Part shown: positions 44,124 to 53,866 of the stretch, piece after piece
How the letters are laid out: each line of letters opens with the position of its first letter
Numbering within the stretch: position 1 is the first letter of the stretch
From: an uncultured Pseudoxanthomonas sp.
GTDB lineage: Bacteria; Pseudomonadota; Gammaproteobacteria; Xanthomonadales; Xanthomonadaceae
Reading direction: 5' to 3'
DNA: 64,000 nt
Assembly (NCBI GenBank): GCA_946479745.1
Contig: CAMLGZ010000002.1
Span: 314,607-378,606 of the forward strand
The notes under the pieces: generated by a model
What the model was told of the DNA's origin: nothing
Databases searched by the model: none
Seen by the model: the letters and a program-made list of their open reading frames with translations, nothing else
Translations under genes and position numbers: made by a program

Positions 44124-44720
44124 GGCGCGCAACGGCCAACTGCCGATTATTTCGTATTCGCCCTGCCCGCTGCGCACCAGCGCGAAATCGCGCGCCTGCC
44201 AGCGGATCGGCTCGATCGCATGCGGGGTCAGCACGCGCGTGTCGTACAGCACCGTGACGTGCGGCGTGAATTCCCGTTTCAGATAACGCCCGAATCCGCC
44301 GGCCATCAGGCGGTTGCTGAGCTCGCGCCACAATCCGTGGATAGGTGGACGCTCTTCCGGGCACAGCAATACGCAGGGTTGCTTGTCGTTGCGCGTGGAA
44401 AAACTCGAGGCGCGCGCCAGCGTCACTTCGAACGGCTCGTGCCTGACCCGCGACGCCGCCGTCGTCGCTGACTCCACTATGTCGGCGCGATCGACCAGAT
44501 GCTCGCCCAGGTAATGCAGCGTGACATGCAGCCGGTTGGGCTTGATAGCCGGGCCGATCAGCGAATGCTCGATGCGCAGGGCGTCGGCCTCGGCGACGAT
44601 GGCTTCGCGGGCAGCAGGCTCCGGAAACACGCAAAAAAACAGACTGCCGGCTTCGGACTTCGCCTCCATGCCGGCGAACGAGTCCTGCAGCGGAATCGGC
44701 GAGCCCCGGCGCACGCTCAC
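44118..44720 (-). CDS. thpR: 2H phosphoesterase, 2'-5' RNA ligase (ThpR-like)
   Basis: A 200-residue protein with two HxT(L/V) motifs, LHVTLHYLG at about residue 65 and PHVTVLYD at about 155, the catalytic pair of the 2H superfamily. Its pattern matches bacterial ThpR (2'-5' RNA ligase/cyclic phosphodiesterase). The GTG start at 44720 has AAGG six bases upstream; an internal ATG at 44669 is the alternative. It overlaps the TPR gene tail by six bases. Confidence 0.88.
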   Translation of the reverse strand: MSVRRGSPIPLQDSFAGMEAKSEAGSLFFCVFPEPAAREAIVAEADALRIEHSLIGPAIKPNRLHVTLHYLGEHLVDRADIVESATTAASRVRHEPFEVTLARASSFSTRNDKQPCVLLCPEERPPIHGLWRELSNRLMAGGFGRYLKREFTPHVTVLYDTRVLTPHAIEPIRWQARDFALVRSGQGEYEIIGSWPLRAS

Positions 44721-44844
44721 GCGCCTTGTCCATTGGCGCAGCCCTGCGCCATCGGCGCGAGGTTGGCCTTACGATGCCTTGCCTTCATTCCCAAGCCCAT
44801 TTTTCCGCAAGGACGACACGCTAACGCATGCGTGGCGTTCAAGC

Positions 44845-44873
44845 AAAAACGCGGCCATCTCCGGAAGGCCGCG
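44845..44873 (-). terminator. intrinsic terminator of the AraC-type gene
   Basis: CGCGGCC (44850-44856) pairs with GGCCGCG (44867-44873); the minus strand then has a T-run (44845-44849 as A on the plus strand). It lies 22 bases after the regulator's stop. Confidence 0.75.
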
Positions 44874-44894
44874 GCAAAGATTTTCCGCACTGCC

Positions 44895-45701
44895 TCAGCC
44901 GTTGCGGTAACGGCGCCAGTATTCGGCAGGCGGGCACCCTACCAGGGCTTTGAAATCGCGGATGAAGTGCGCCTGGTCGAAGTAGCCCAACTCCAGCGCC
45001 AGCCGCGTCCATTCCAGCGCATCGTCCTGTTCCATGCGCTCCAGCGCTTCGTGCATGCGGTAGCGATTGATCACCCATTTGGGCCCCACGCCCACGTATT
45101 CGTTGAACATCCGCTGCAACGCGCGTTTGCCGATCCGCCACTGCGCCGCCAGATCATCGAGGGTGTTGACGCTGCGGTCCACGGCGATCCCGTCGACGAT
45201 CCGTCCCACGCGCTCCACGTCTCCATCGACCGGCGGCAAATGAAGGACAAGGAAGTCGATGGCCGCCGCCACCATCGTTGCGTCGTCCTGTTGCGAGAGC
45301 ACGGCCGGCTCCAAAAGCTCGCCCTGGGTACCGAACAGCTCCTGCAGCGGCAGGCTACGATTCCGCAGGGTAGACAATGGCGTCCGCAGGAACGGATGCA
45401 GTCCACCCGGGCGGAACTTCACCCCGAACACGGCGCCCTGGCCTTCCAGCACGGTGGTGAAGCGACCGGTGTGGACGCCATGCACGCGCGCGTTGCCGGC
45501 TTCCAGCACCAGATGCGCGTTGGGGTGCGGCAAGGTTTCGCGGATCTGCGCGGGACCATCGCCGAAATCCCAGCGCACGATCCAGAAGTGCTGAACCACC
45601 GCGGCCAGCGCAACCGGCGGCAACAGGCGTGCATGGTGGAAAACCCCGGGCGCCGGCGCCGAGCGCAACAGGCCCCGGGCCTTGCCCGCCCCGGAGTTCA
45701 T
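44895..45701 (-). CDS. AraC-family transcriptional regulator
   Basis: A 268-residue regulator with an N-terminal ligand-sensing domain of the DUF6597 type (HARLLPPVALAAVVQHFWIVRW; GVKFRPGGLHPFL) and a C-terminal double helix-turn-helix: TLDDLAAQWRIGKRALQRMFNEYVGVGPK and RLALELGYFDQAHFIRDFKALVG, with the characteristic aspects of the AraC C-terminal domain. Ligand and targets unknown; the divergent DUF3224 gene 98 bases away is a possible target. Confidence 0.9.
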   Translation of the reverse strand: MNSGAGKARGLLRSAPAPGVFHHARLLPPVALAAVVQHFWIVRWDFGDGPAQIRETLPHPNAHLVLEAGNARVHGVHTGRFTTVLEGQGAVFGVKFRPGGLHPFLRTPLSTLRNRSLPLQELFGTQGELLEPAVLSQQDDATMVAAAIDFLVLHLPPVDGDVERVGRIVDGIAVDRSVNTLDDLAAQWRIGKRALQRMFNEYVGVGPKWVINRYRMHEALERMEQDDALEWTRLALELGYFDQAHFIRDFKALVGCPPAEYWRRYRNG

Positions 45702-45799
45702 CGATCCACCTGCGGCGGCGCGTACGCAAGTCGCGTTTTTACAATCATCGGCACTTTCGCCATGCTCTCATCGGCACTCTCGTCCCGCTCGAGTTTCCC

Positions 45800-46300
45800 A
45801 TGAAAGCCTTTGCCCCGTTCTACAGACTTGCGCTGCTCGCCTGCACCGCTTGCCTGCCGGCCGCGGCGCTGGCGCAAACCACCACGGAGTCCGTTCCCAT
45901 GCATGCCCTCGGCACCTTCGAAGTCAAGGTTCAACCGCAAACCGCGGACAATCCACCAGCCCAGGCATCCGGGCTTGGCCGCCTGTCCTTGGACAAGCTC
46001 TTCCACGGCGATCTGGAAGCGAGCGGTCAGGGCGAAATGCTGGCATCGGGAGATGGAACCACCTCCGGCGCTTACGTGGCCCTTGAGAAGATCACCGGCA
46101 CCCTGCACGGACGCAGCGGCAGTTTCGTCATGGTGCACCGCGCGCTGATGGTCCAGGGCACGCCGCAGGAATGGACGGTGACCGTGGTTCCCGAGTCCGG
46201 TACCGGCGCGTTGGCAGGGCTGTCCGGGTCGATGCGTATCGTTATCGAGGGCGGCAAGCATTCCTACGATTTCGGCTATGCGTTGGCGCAGCAGGATTGA
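45800..46300 (+). CDS. exported DUF3224 family protein
   Basis: A 166-residue protein with a signal peptide (1 to about 24, PAAALAQ) and a DUF3224 domain (about 35-165: GTFEVKVQPQTA, HGDLEASGQGEMLASGDGT, GALAGLSGSMRIVIEGGKHSYDF). Members have a beta-barrel of the calycin/allene-oxide-cyclase type and unknown role. It is divergent from the AraC-type regulator, which may control it. Confidence 0.9.
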   Translation: MKAFAPFYRLALLACTACLPAAALAQTTTESVPMHALGTFEVKVQPQTADNPPAQASGLGRLSLDKLFHGDLEASGQGEMLASGDGTTSGAYVALEKITGTLHGRSGSFVMVHRALMVQGTPQEWTVTVVPESGTGALAGLSGSMRIVIEGGKHSYDFGYALAQQD

Positions 46301-46383
46301 AGCGGAATCCGTGTCGCCGCGACGTACCGGCGGCTTAACCTGTCCGCCGGTAGGCTGCTGTTCTCGTCGCTTGGAGCAGCGCC

Positions 46384-46626
46384 ATGGAACCGACCGTGCA
46401 CCCGTTTTCCGAATTGTTCGCCCAGCTGGGCCTGGACAACGACAACGCCGGTATCCAGCGTTTCATCGCCACCCATTCGCCGATGCCCGACGGCATGCGT
46501 TTGGAGGACGCGCCGTTCTGGTCGCCCGCGCAGTCGCAACTCCTGCGCGAAGAACGCCAGGACGATGCCGACTGGGCCATGGTGGTGGACCGGTTGAACG
46601 TAGCGCTGCATGCGGTGCCGCGCTGA
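46384..46626 (+). CDS. DUF2789 family protein
   Basis: An 80-residue cytosolic protein. It starts MEPTVHPFSELFAQLGLDND and contains FIATHSPMPDGMRLEDAPFW and AQSQLLREERQDDADWA, the whole-length DUF2789 pattern. Starts 83 bases after the DUF3224 gene; function unknown. Confidence 0.9.
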   Translation: MEPTVHPFSELFAQLGLDNDNAGIQRFIATHSPMPDGMRLEDAPFWSPAQSQLLREERQDDADWAMVVDRLNVALHAVPR

Positions 46627-46929
46627 CGCGTTTCCGGTTTTCCTTGAGGCGAAATGCCGGCGCCGAATGGCCTGCGCAGTAGCACCGAACTCTCCCGAGG
46701 ACGGCGCCGAATTCAATCCCGACGCGCGGTTTTCCGCGGGAAACCCGCGCCCCTCTTTAGCCTGCCCAACGCTTAAGGCGAATACCGTCACGGTATGCGG
46801 AGCGGGCTACCCGTAGGATTGCCGGCGTGTTCGCTCATGTCCGTCGCCAAATCCAGCGCTGTTTCCCCCCGCGACAGGCGCTAGTGACGGCAACGGCGAC
46901 AGCTCCATCAAGCGAGGGGAAGGGATGCG
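46627..46929. other. gap of 303 bases without gene
   Basis: No credible gene. There is a GC hairpin near 46730-46756 (CGCGG...CCGCG elements) without a clear T-run, and a GAGGGGAAGGG ribosome site just before the GGDEF-EAL start. Open frames in the gap lack ribosome sites. Confidence 0.5.
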
Positions 46930-49830
46930 ATGAGCACACCGCGGTTAAGCAGAGCAAAAGCCGAGGATGCAGCGGTCGTTTCCGTGCGGACGGAAGAGGC
47001 GGCTATCCGCCTGCTGAACGCGGCCACTCCCGCCGAGGCCATCGAAGTACTGCTGCGATCCGATCGCCGCTCCACCGTACTGTGGTCGACGCACTGGCCG
47101 CGCGATATCGTCTGTCATCCCGTCGAGCCAGGTGACGCCACCCTGGCGGAAGCCGTGGATGCGGTAGCCGTCGCAAGGACCGGTGGCATGCCGCCGGAGC
47201 ACCTTCGCATCCTTCACGACGACGGCGACCAGATAGCGGCCGTGCTGCATTGCCCTGCCGGCTGCCCCGAGCTGCTGGAGCCGGTCGCGCGCCGCCTGCG
47301 CGAGTTGCTGACGGTGCTGGGCATGCAGCAAAGCGTGTTGCGCCTGGAACAGGCCGAAATGCTGCAGCGCTCGCTCTATGCGATCGCCGACATGGCCGGC
47401 TCGGATCTGGAAATGCCCGACATGCTGCGCGGCCTGCACCGTATCGTTTCCGATCTGATGTACGCGGAGAACTTCTATATCGCCTTGTACGACAGCGGAC
47501 GCGACAGTCTGCGGTTTCTGTATTTCGCCGATGTGGTCGACACCCAGGAACTGAACTCCGACCAGGAAATTCCACTGGCCCAGATCGAACGCGGACTGAC
47601 CTGGTACCTGGTCCGCGACCGCAAGCCGCTGATGGGCTCGAGCGCGCAGCTGCACAAACAGGTGTCCGGTCCGCTGCGCCTGCACGGTGCGGACAGCAGC
47701 GATTGGCTGGGCGTACCGATGATGCGCGATGGACAGGTTCGCGGGGCGCTGGTGGTGCAGAGCTACCTCGAAGGAACGCAGTACACCACGGCCGAAATGA
47801 GCCTGCTGGCGTTCGTGGCCGAACACGTCCTCACCGCGTTGGAACGCAAGACCACGCAGGCGGAGCTGGAACGCCGGGTCGAGGAGCGCACTAGGCAGCT
47901 GGCCGAAACCAATTTCGAGCTGCGCCGGGAGGTGATAGAGCGCGAACGCGGCGAACGCTTGCAGGCAGCGCTCTACCAGATAGCCGCACTCACCAACGTC
48001 GAGGACACCAGCGAGCATTTCTACCATCACGTGCACGCCATCGTCGGCGAACTCATCAATGCCGAGAATCTCTACATCGCGCTGGCTTCCGACGACGGCG
48101 CCACCGTCTCCTTCCCTTATGCCAGGGATCGGCACGAACGCAACTGGGAAGCGCGCTCGCACCGGCGCGGCCTGACCGAATACATTCTGCGCACCGGCAA
48201 GCCGCAGCTGGTAGACGGCGCTCGCGCGCAAGCCCTGCTCAAAGCCGGTGAAATCGAACCGGAGATGATGGTCGAGCCGACGCACATGTGGTTGGGCGCC
48301 CCTCTGCTGGGCGCGGAGGGCCCGATAGGCGTGGTTGCGGTGCAGAGCTACGACGCCGATGTCGGCTTCGACGAGCGCGATGCGGAATTGCTGACCTTCG
48401 TGTCCTACCAGCTCGCCAGCAGCATCCAGCGCCACAAGGCGGCCGACGCCCTGAAGCAGGCCAACGCCTCGCTGGAGCAGCGGGTGGAAGAGCGGACCGG
48501 CGAATTGCGCGACCAGATCGCCGTACGCGAACGGATCGAGGCGCAACTGCAGCACCAGGTCATGCACGACGCGTTGACCAAGCTGCCCAACCGCGTCTAC
48601 CTGCGCAACCGTCTCGAGCGCGGTATCGCCCGCCTGGGCCGCGATCCGGACCACCGTCTGGGGCTGCTGTATATCGACGTCGACCGTTTCAAGGTGGTCA
48701 ACGACAGCCTGGGACACCTTGCCGGCGACGAAGTGCTCAAGGAAGTCGCGCGGCGCCTATCGGCCTGCGTGCGCGAGCCGGATATGGTCGCGCGTCTGGC
48801 CGGCGACGAATTCGCCATCCTGATCGAACAGGTGCAGACACCGGAAACGGTTTCCAAGATAGCGCAGCGCGTGCTGCGGTCGATGCAGCCGGCGATGGCC
48901 GCGGGCGGACGGGAACTGCAGATTTCCGTCAGCGTCGGTATCGCCATCATCGACGACAGCTACGACTCCACCGACCGCATACTGCACGACGCCGACCTGG
49001 CCCTGTACGGCGCCAAAGCCGCCGGACGCAATCGCTTCGTATTGTTCGACGACGCCATGCAGCACACCACGATGGGCGTGCTGGACCTGGAGCAGTCGTT
49101 GCGCGATGCGCTGCTCAACAACGAGTTCATGCCCTACTTCCAGCCATTGGTACGGCTGGCCGACGACGCAGTGGTCGGCTACGAGGCGCTGCTGCGCTGG
49201 CAACACCCGCAACGCGGGGTCCTGGCGCCCGGCGAGTTCCTGCAGGTGGCCGAGGACAGCGGGCTGATTCAGTCGATCGACTGGAGCATGTTCCGGTTGG
49301 CCCTGGAATCGGGCCAGGAGCTGGTGCGCAACGGCGGCTATCTCACCCTCAATGTCTCGCCGCGGCTGTTCCAGCAGGAAGACTTCGACCGGCGGATGCT
49401 GGAGCTGACCAGGGAAATCGGTTTCGACCCGATCCGCCTGCGCCTGGAAGTGACCGAGGGCACTCTGCTGGGCGATCCGGAGGCCATGGTCGCGGTGCTG
49501 CAGCGGCTGCGTGACGCCAACATCGAAGCCGCGCTGGACGACTTCGGCACCGGCCATTCCTCGCTGGGGCACGTGCAGCGCTTTCCGCTGAAGATGATCA
49601 AGATAGACCGCAGTTTCATCGCTCCGTTCGAGACCGGAGCGTCGCCGCGCAGTTCCGCGGTGATCGGGGCGATCCTGGCCCTGGGCCACGCGCTGGGCGT
49701 GGAAATCGTAGCCGAAGGCATCGAGACCCAGCACCAGCGTGAGGTATTGACGACGATGGGATGCGACTACGGCCAGGGCTATCTGTTCGGACGGCCGCAG
49801 CCGGTGGGCCATTGGCTGGGCAGGCTATGA
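46930..49830 (+). CDS. GAF-GAF-GGDEF-EAL protein (c-di-GMP turnover)
   Basis: A 966-residue signalling protein. Order: N-terminal part (1-140), GAF domain 1 (about 145-310), coiled coil (about 310-345, EERTRQLAETNFELRREV), GAF 2 (about 355-510), coiled coil, GGDEF (about 545-700) and EAL (about 715-960). The GGDEF signature is AGDEF (624-628), with an intact inhibitory site RxxD at 615-618. The EAL domain keeps all phosphodiesterase residues (EALLRW at 752, DDFGTG, EGIE, KxD in IKIDRS), so degradation of c-di-GMP is likely and synthesis uncertain. It converges with the Crp/Fnr gene. Confidence 0.93.
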   Translation: MSTPRLSRAKAEDAAVVSVRTEEAAIRLLNAATPAEAIEVLLRSDRRSTVLWSTHWPRDIVCHPVEPGDATLAEAVDAVAVARTGGMPPEHLRILHDDGDQIAAVLHCPAGCPELLEPVARRLRELLTVLGMQQSVLRLEQAEMLQRSLYAIADMAGSDLEMPDMLRGLHRIVSDLMYAENFYIALYDSGRDSLRFLYFADVVDTQELNSDQEIPLAQIERGLTWYLVRDRKPLMGSSAQLHKQVSGPLRLHGADSSDWLGVPMMRDGQVRGALVVQSYLEGTQYTTAEMSLLAFVAEHVLTALERKTTQAELERRVEERTRQLAETNFELRREVIERERGERLQAALYQIAALTNVEDTSEHFYHHVHAIVGELINAENLYIALASDDGATVSFPYARDRHERNWEARSHRRGLTEYILRTGKPQLVDGARAQALLKAGEIEPEMMVEPTHMWLGAPLLGAEGPIGVVAVQSYDADVGFDERDAELLTFVSYQLASSIQRHKAADALKQANASLEQRVEERTGELRDQIAVRERIEAQLQHQVMHDALTKLPNRVYLRNRLERGIARLGRDPDHRLGLLYIDVDRFKVVNDSLGHLAGDEVLKEVARRLSACVREPDMVARLAGDEFAILIEQVQTPETVSKIAQRVLRSMQPAMAAGGRELQISVSVGIAIIDDSYDSTDRILHDADLALYGAKAAGRNRFVLFDDAMQHTTMGVLDLEQSLRDALLNNEFMPYFQPLVRLADDAVVGYEALLRWQHPQRGVLAPGEFLQVAEDSGLIQSIDWSMFRLALESGQELVRNGGYLTLNVSPRLFQQEDFDRRMLELTREIGFDPIRLRLEVTEGTLLGDPEAMVAVLQRLRDANIEAALDDFGTGHSSLGHVQRFPLKMIKIDRSFIAPFETGASPRSSAVIGAILALGHALGVEIVAEGIETQHQREVLTTMGCDYGQGYLFGRPQPVGHWLGRL

Positions 49831-49902
49831 ACGTCCTGCGTGCTGCGCCTTCGCTCGCTCTTCCCTTCGCCCCGCAGCCCGTATTCGTTGCTATCCGCAG
49901 GA

Positions 49903-50553
49903 TCACCAGCGCTTCGGCAACTCTTTGGTGAAAACCAGGCGTTTCCTTTCGTCTCTCGCCAGAAACCCACCGCGTATCAGATCACGAAGGATGTGGTTGA
50001 TCATCTCGCGAGTAGCGCCCACCCGGTTTGCGATCTCCTGCTGCGTCATGGTTACCGGCACGACCCGGATATCGTCCTGTTCGTTCGATGCGACCTGATT
50101 CAGCAGATCGACCGTTCGCTCGTAGACGTCGTGCAGCGCCAGGCTCTTGCTCAGCTGGGTGGCATGGCGCAGCCGCTCTATCAGTTTGTAGACCAGGGAC
50201 TCCGCGAACTCCGGATAGGTCTTCATGAAACCGCGGATCGCCAGGTGGTCGATAACGACGCACTGCGAATCGACCACCGCCTTCACCGATGCCGATCTCA
50301 AACCGCCGTCCAGGAAAAGTTCGCCGAAGAACTCGCCCGGTTGCAGGATGTTGTAGACCAGCTCGCGGCCTTTGCTGTCCTGGGTAAACACCTTGAGCTG
50401 CCCGGCCACGAGTATGTACAGCGCATCGGACACCGCGCCTTCCACAATCAGCATCTGGTTACGGCCATACCACTTGGCATCCCCGCACTGCGCCAGCTGC
50501 GAGAGCAGTTCAGGGGAAAGGGTGTTGGCGCTCTTTCCGGGCATGGCTCGCAT
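49903..50553 (-). CDS. Crp/Fnr family transcriptional regulator
   Basis: A 216-residue protein with a cyclic-nucleotide-binding domain (about 20-130: GAVSDALYILVAGQLKVF, GEFFGELFLDGGLRSASVKA) and a C-terminal winged helix (MTQQEIANRVGATREMINHILRDL). The phosphate-binding RxA segment of the cAMP pocket is RSAS, as in Crp-type sites. No Cys for an Fnr cluster. It is smaller than the Xanthomonas Clp family and may sense another ligand, possibly c-di-GMP by analogy. A start three codons later is possible. Confidence 0.85.
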   Translation of the reverse strand: MRAMPGKSANTLSPELLSQLAQCGDAKWYGRNQMLIVEGAVSDALYILVAGQLKVFTQDSKGRELVYNILQPGEFFGELFLDGGLRSASVKAVVDSQCVVIDHLAIRGFMKTYPEFAESLVYKLIERLRHATQLSKSLALHDVYERTVDLLNQVASNEQDDIRVVPVTMTQQEIANRVGATREMINHILRDLIRGGFLARDERKRLVFTKELPKRW

Positions 50554-50684
50554 GTCTCCTTCGCTCCAGCCATTGGTCTGGAAGCATAGCTCAAGTCCGC
50601 AAAGCTTTATTTGCAGGATCCTCGACCCTGCAAAGCTGCCGTCCGGTGTGAATTATTTACGTTGCCGCCGTTCGGCCGGCTCCG

Positions 50685-52358
50685 CTAGCGCAGTTCCCTT
50701 CGCAATATCTTGCCGACCGCCGTTTTCGGCAGGCTGTCTCTGAATTCGATCCGCGTGGGCTGCTTGTAGCCTGTCAGGTACTGACGGCAATGCGTGCGCA
50801 GATCGTCTTCGCTCAAGTCCGGGTTCTTGCGCACCACGATCAGGCGCACGGCCTCGCCGCACTTCTCGTCCGGCACGCCGACCACTGCCGCTTCCAGCAC
50901 GCCGGGATGCATCGACACCACGTCCTCCACCTCGTTGGGGAACACGTTGAAACCCGACACCAGAATCATGTCCTTGCGGCGGTCCAGCAGGAAGTAATAA
51001 CCCTGACCGTCCGCCTTGGCGATGTCGCCGGTGCGGAACCAGCCGCCGTCGAAGAAGGCGTCGCGCGTTTCCGCCGGCTGCTGCCAGTAACCCGTGGTCA
51101 TGTGCGGACCGCGTGCGCATAGCTCGCCTGGTTCGCCCTGGGCGACAAGATTGCCGTCCTCGTCGCGCAGGGTGATCTCCACTTCGGCAAGCGACAGGCC
51201 GATGGAGCCCACCGGATTGGGTGCGTCCCAACGGTTGTAGGTGATCGCCGCACTGGTCTCGGACAAACCATAGCCTTCCACCACGTCCTTGCCCGTCAGC
51301 GCTTTCCAGCGTTCCGCGGTGCCGCGGCGCAGGGCGGTGCCGCCCTGCAGGCAAAGTTTCAATCGCGAGAAATCCAGGTTGGCGAAATCCGGTGAATTCA
51401 GCAACGCGTCGTACAACGTGTTCACGCCGGAGAAGAACGCCGGCTTCACCTTGTCGAAAGTGGCCACCAACGCCGGGATATCGCGAGGGTTGGTGACCAG
51501 CGCCGAATGGAAGCCCTGCGCCATGTTGAAGGTGAGATTGCTGTAGGCGGCGATGTGGTACAGCGGCAGGCAGATCATCACCACGTCTTTTTCCGCGTCC
51601 AGGCAATGCCCGAAGCATTGTTCGGCCGAAGCTACGTTCGCGATCAGCGCGGTATGCGCCAGCACCGCTCCCTTGGACAACCCGGTGGTGCCGCCGGTGT
51701 ATTGCAGCTGCGCGGTATCGCTGGCCTTGGCCAGGGACTGCACGCGTGGCAGCCGCTTGCCTTCGGCCAATGCACGGGGCCAGCGCAATGCACCGGAGAT
51801 GCGGAACGGCGGGATCGTCTTCCTGACGTGCTTGAGCACGGTGTCCACCAGCAGGGACTTCGGCCACGGCAGCATGTCGCCCACGCGGGTGGTGATGACG
51901 TGGCGCACGGCCGTGCCTTCCAGCGCCTCGGCGGCCACCGACCCGAAGTTGTCCAGCACGATGAGTACGGCAGCGCCGGAATCGGCCAGCTGGTGCCGCA
52001 GTTCGCGCGCGGTGTAGAGCGGATTGACCAGCACCGCGACCAGGTCGGCGCGCAGCGTTCCCAGCACCGCCACGGGGTACTGCAACAGATTGGGCAGCAT
52101 GATGGCCACGCGCTCGCCCGCCTCCAACCGCAGTCCGTTACGCAGGTAGCTGGCCAGGTCGTTGCTCAGGCGTTCGACGTCGGCGAAGCTCAGCGTGTGG
52201 TCCAGATTGGTGAACGCGGGCCGTTGCGCGTGGCGTTGGCAAGCGGCGATGAGCATCTGCGGCAGTGTCTGACCGCCGTCGAACGCGTCGCTGGCGACGT
52301 TATGGAACTCGGGCTGCGCCAGCACCGAGCTCACGTTGTTTCCAAACGGCTTGATCAT
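50685..52358 (-). CDS. fadD: long-chain fatty acid-CoA ligase
   Basis: A 557-residue acyl-adenylating enzyme that makes acyl-CoA from free fatty acids for beta-oxidation. The ATP-binding motif is YTGGTTGLSKGAV, followed by EGYGLSET, WFRTGDIA and the C-terminal K in LPKTAVGKILRREL. Length and motifs match E. coli FadD (561). The rpfB gene of Xanthomonas is a FadD homologue, but no rpfF/C/G neighbour is present. Its reading direction and the 131-base gap to the Crp/Fnr gene leave operon membership open. Confidence 0.93.
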   Translation of the reverse strand: MIKPFGNNVSSVLAQPEFHNVASDAFDGGQTLPQMLIAACQRHAQRPAFTNLDHTLSFADVERLSNDLASYLRNGLRLEAGERVAIMLPNLLQYPVAVLGTLRADLVAVLVNPLYTARELRHQLADSGAAVLIVLDNFGSVAAEALEGTAVRHVITTRVGDMLPWPKSLLVDTVLKHVRKTIPPFRISGALRWPRALAEGKRLPRVQSLAKASDTAQLQYTGGTTGLSKGAVLAHTALIANVASAEQCFGHCLDAEKDVVMICLPLYHIAAYSNLTFNMAQGFHSALVTNPRDIPALVATFDKVKPAFFSGVNTLYDALLNSPDFANLDFSRLKLCLQGGTALRRGTAERWKALTGKDVVEGYGLSETSAAITYNRWDAPNPVGSIGLSLAEVEITLRDEDGNLVAQGEPGELCARGPHMTTGYWQQPAETRDAFFDGGWFRTGDIAKADGQGYYFLLDRRKDMILVSGFNVFPNEVEDVVSMHPGVLEAAVVGVPDEKCGEAVRLIVVRKNPDLSEDDLRTHCRQYLTGYKQPTRIEFRDSLPKTAVGKILRRELR

Positions 52359-52506
52359 CGCGGCGCCCCCCAGGCGGTAGTCGTCGACTCAACGCCCTCC
52401 CCAGGGCTGGCCGCTACCTTATCCCGGGAATGGGCGCCGTGCCATTTCCTGGCGCCCGCTCATCCCGATGGGCAGCGCTGGCCTGGCGCCGCTGACCGAG
52501 ACACGC

Positions 52507-53646
52507 CTATGCGCCCTTGCGCGCCTGCCAGGCTTTCAGCAGCGCCGTTTCCTGTTCACGGGTAATGCCGGCCTTCAATGTCGCCTGACGCTCGGCCGGC
52601 AGCGCACGGAACCAGGCCAGCAGGTCCGTCACCGTGGTCGCCAGCGGGCGGAAGGTCAGGCCGGCCCGGATCGCGCGCGCATTGCTCACCTGTCCGTATC
52701 CGGCATAGGGGTTGTCGTGGGCGGGCACCCAGATCGGCAGCTCCGCCTTGTTCTCTTCCAGGAACGCGAGAGGCACGCGGGTGAATTCGACCCCGCCGCC
52801 GGTGACGGCCTGGCAGCCATGCAGCATGGCGTCCATGCCCAAGGTGTAGTCGGGACCCACCGCGTTGAAAGTGCCGTACGTGCCCGCTTCCGCCAGCCGC
52901 ACCATCCACTCGCCCAGGTCGCGGCCGTCGATGATCTGCACCGGATCGTCGCGGTCGCCCGGCACCAGCATCTGGCCACCTTGTGCCACCCGCAGCGGCC
53001 AATAGGTGAAGCGGTCGGTTTCGTCGCGCGGGCCGACGATATAACCCGGGCGCACGATGGTGCTGCGCTCGCCGAACTGTTTGCGCACCTCCGCCTCGCT
53101 CAGCGCCTTCAGCGGACCATACAGATTTTCAATATCGGCGCGCAGCGACTCCTGCGTTTCGGCCATCGCGTCCTTGCCTTTGTAAGGAGCCAGCGCGGCG
53201 TCTTCGGTGATGCCTAGCCTGCTGCCGTCGGCGTAGGTGGAAATGGTGGAAATGAAAAGGTACTGCCCCACATTGCCCTTCAGCACCTTGCCCGCATCGC
53301 GCACCCAGAACGGCAGGCTGGTCGGGTTGTCGATGCAGACGTCCCACTGCCGGCCTTGCAGCGATTTCAGGTCGCCGGTGTTGCGGTCGCCATGCAACTG
53401 CTCCACTTCGCCCGGCCATTCCGGCGAGGGACGCTTGCCGCGATTGAACAGCGTCACCTTGTGCCCGCGCGCCAGTGCGTAGTTGACCTGGAACGGACCG
53501 GTAAAGCCGGTGCCGCCCAGGATCAGGATGCGCAGCGGTTTGGCCGCACGGGCCACCGGCACCGAGGACTGCGCGGCAAACGCCGGCAACGCGGTCGCGG
53601 TGGCGGCCAGCGCGCCGAGTTTGAGCAGGTCGCGACGAGTGGTCAT
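52507..53646 (-). CDS. Tat-exported NAD-dependent epimerase/dehydratase-like protein
   Basis: A 379-residue protein with a twin-arginine signal (TTRRDLLKLGALAATATALPAFAA). The mature part has a Rossmann motif GGTGFTG at about residue 44, typical of NAD(P)-binding extended SDR enzymes, then FISTISTYADG and a Tyr/Lys-type active site YGPLKAL. Tat export fits a protein that binds its cofactor before translocation. Substrate unknown. It lies 148 bases upstream of fadD on the same strand. Confidence 0.88.
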   Translation of the reverse strand: MTTRRDLLKLGALAATATALPAFAAQSSVPVARAAKPLRILILGGTGFTGPFQVNYALARGHKVTLFNRGKRPSPEWPGEVEQLHGDRNTGDLKSLQGRQWDVCIDNPTSLPFWVRDAGKVLKGNVGQYLFISTISTYADGSRLGITEDAALAPYKGKDAMAETQESLRADIENLYGPLKALSEAEVRKQFGERSTIVRPGYIVGPRDETDRFTYWPLRVAQGGQMLVPGDRDDPVQIIDGRDLGEWMVRLAEAGTYGTFNAVGPDYTLGMDAMLHGCQAVTGGGVEFTRVPLAFLEENKAELPIWVPAHDNPYAGYGQVSNARAIRAGLTFRPLATTVTDLLAWFRALPAERQATLKAGITREQETALLKAWQARKGA

Positions 53647-53866
53647 GCGGCGTCTCCAGGACGTTGTCGGAAGCCCTACTCTTGCATCGCGCCCTGCCCG
53701 GGCGCCTGTGGCTTAAGTCGGGGGGTGCAGCGTTGCCGCCAAGGGGCGCAAAGAAGCCTGCAAGAGCCTCCTTACGGCCTCTGAATAATCCGTCGAGAAC
53801 GACTTACGGACCTTATGGTCGGGGTGCGAAAGACACAGGCTCTGAGCGCGCCGCGTCGTCGCTTCC

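Noticed and set aside
46610..46816. 68-residue plus-strand frame between DUF2789 and the GGDEF-EAL gene
   Set aside because: No ribosome site, no coherent protein pattern, and it begins inside DUF2789.
46627..46929. c-di-GMP riboswitch upstream of the GGDEF-EAL gene
   Set aside because: The stretch lacks the conserved GEMM core and tetraloop-receptor pieces; only a GC hairpin is visible.
50685..52358. RpfB of a DSF quorum-sensing cluster
   Set aside because: The protein is a FadD homologue, as RpfB is, but no rpfF, rpfC or rpfG genes are adjacent, so only the general FadD call is supported.
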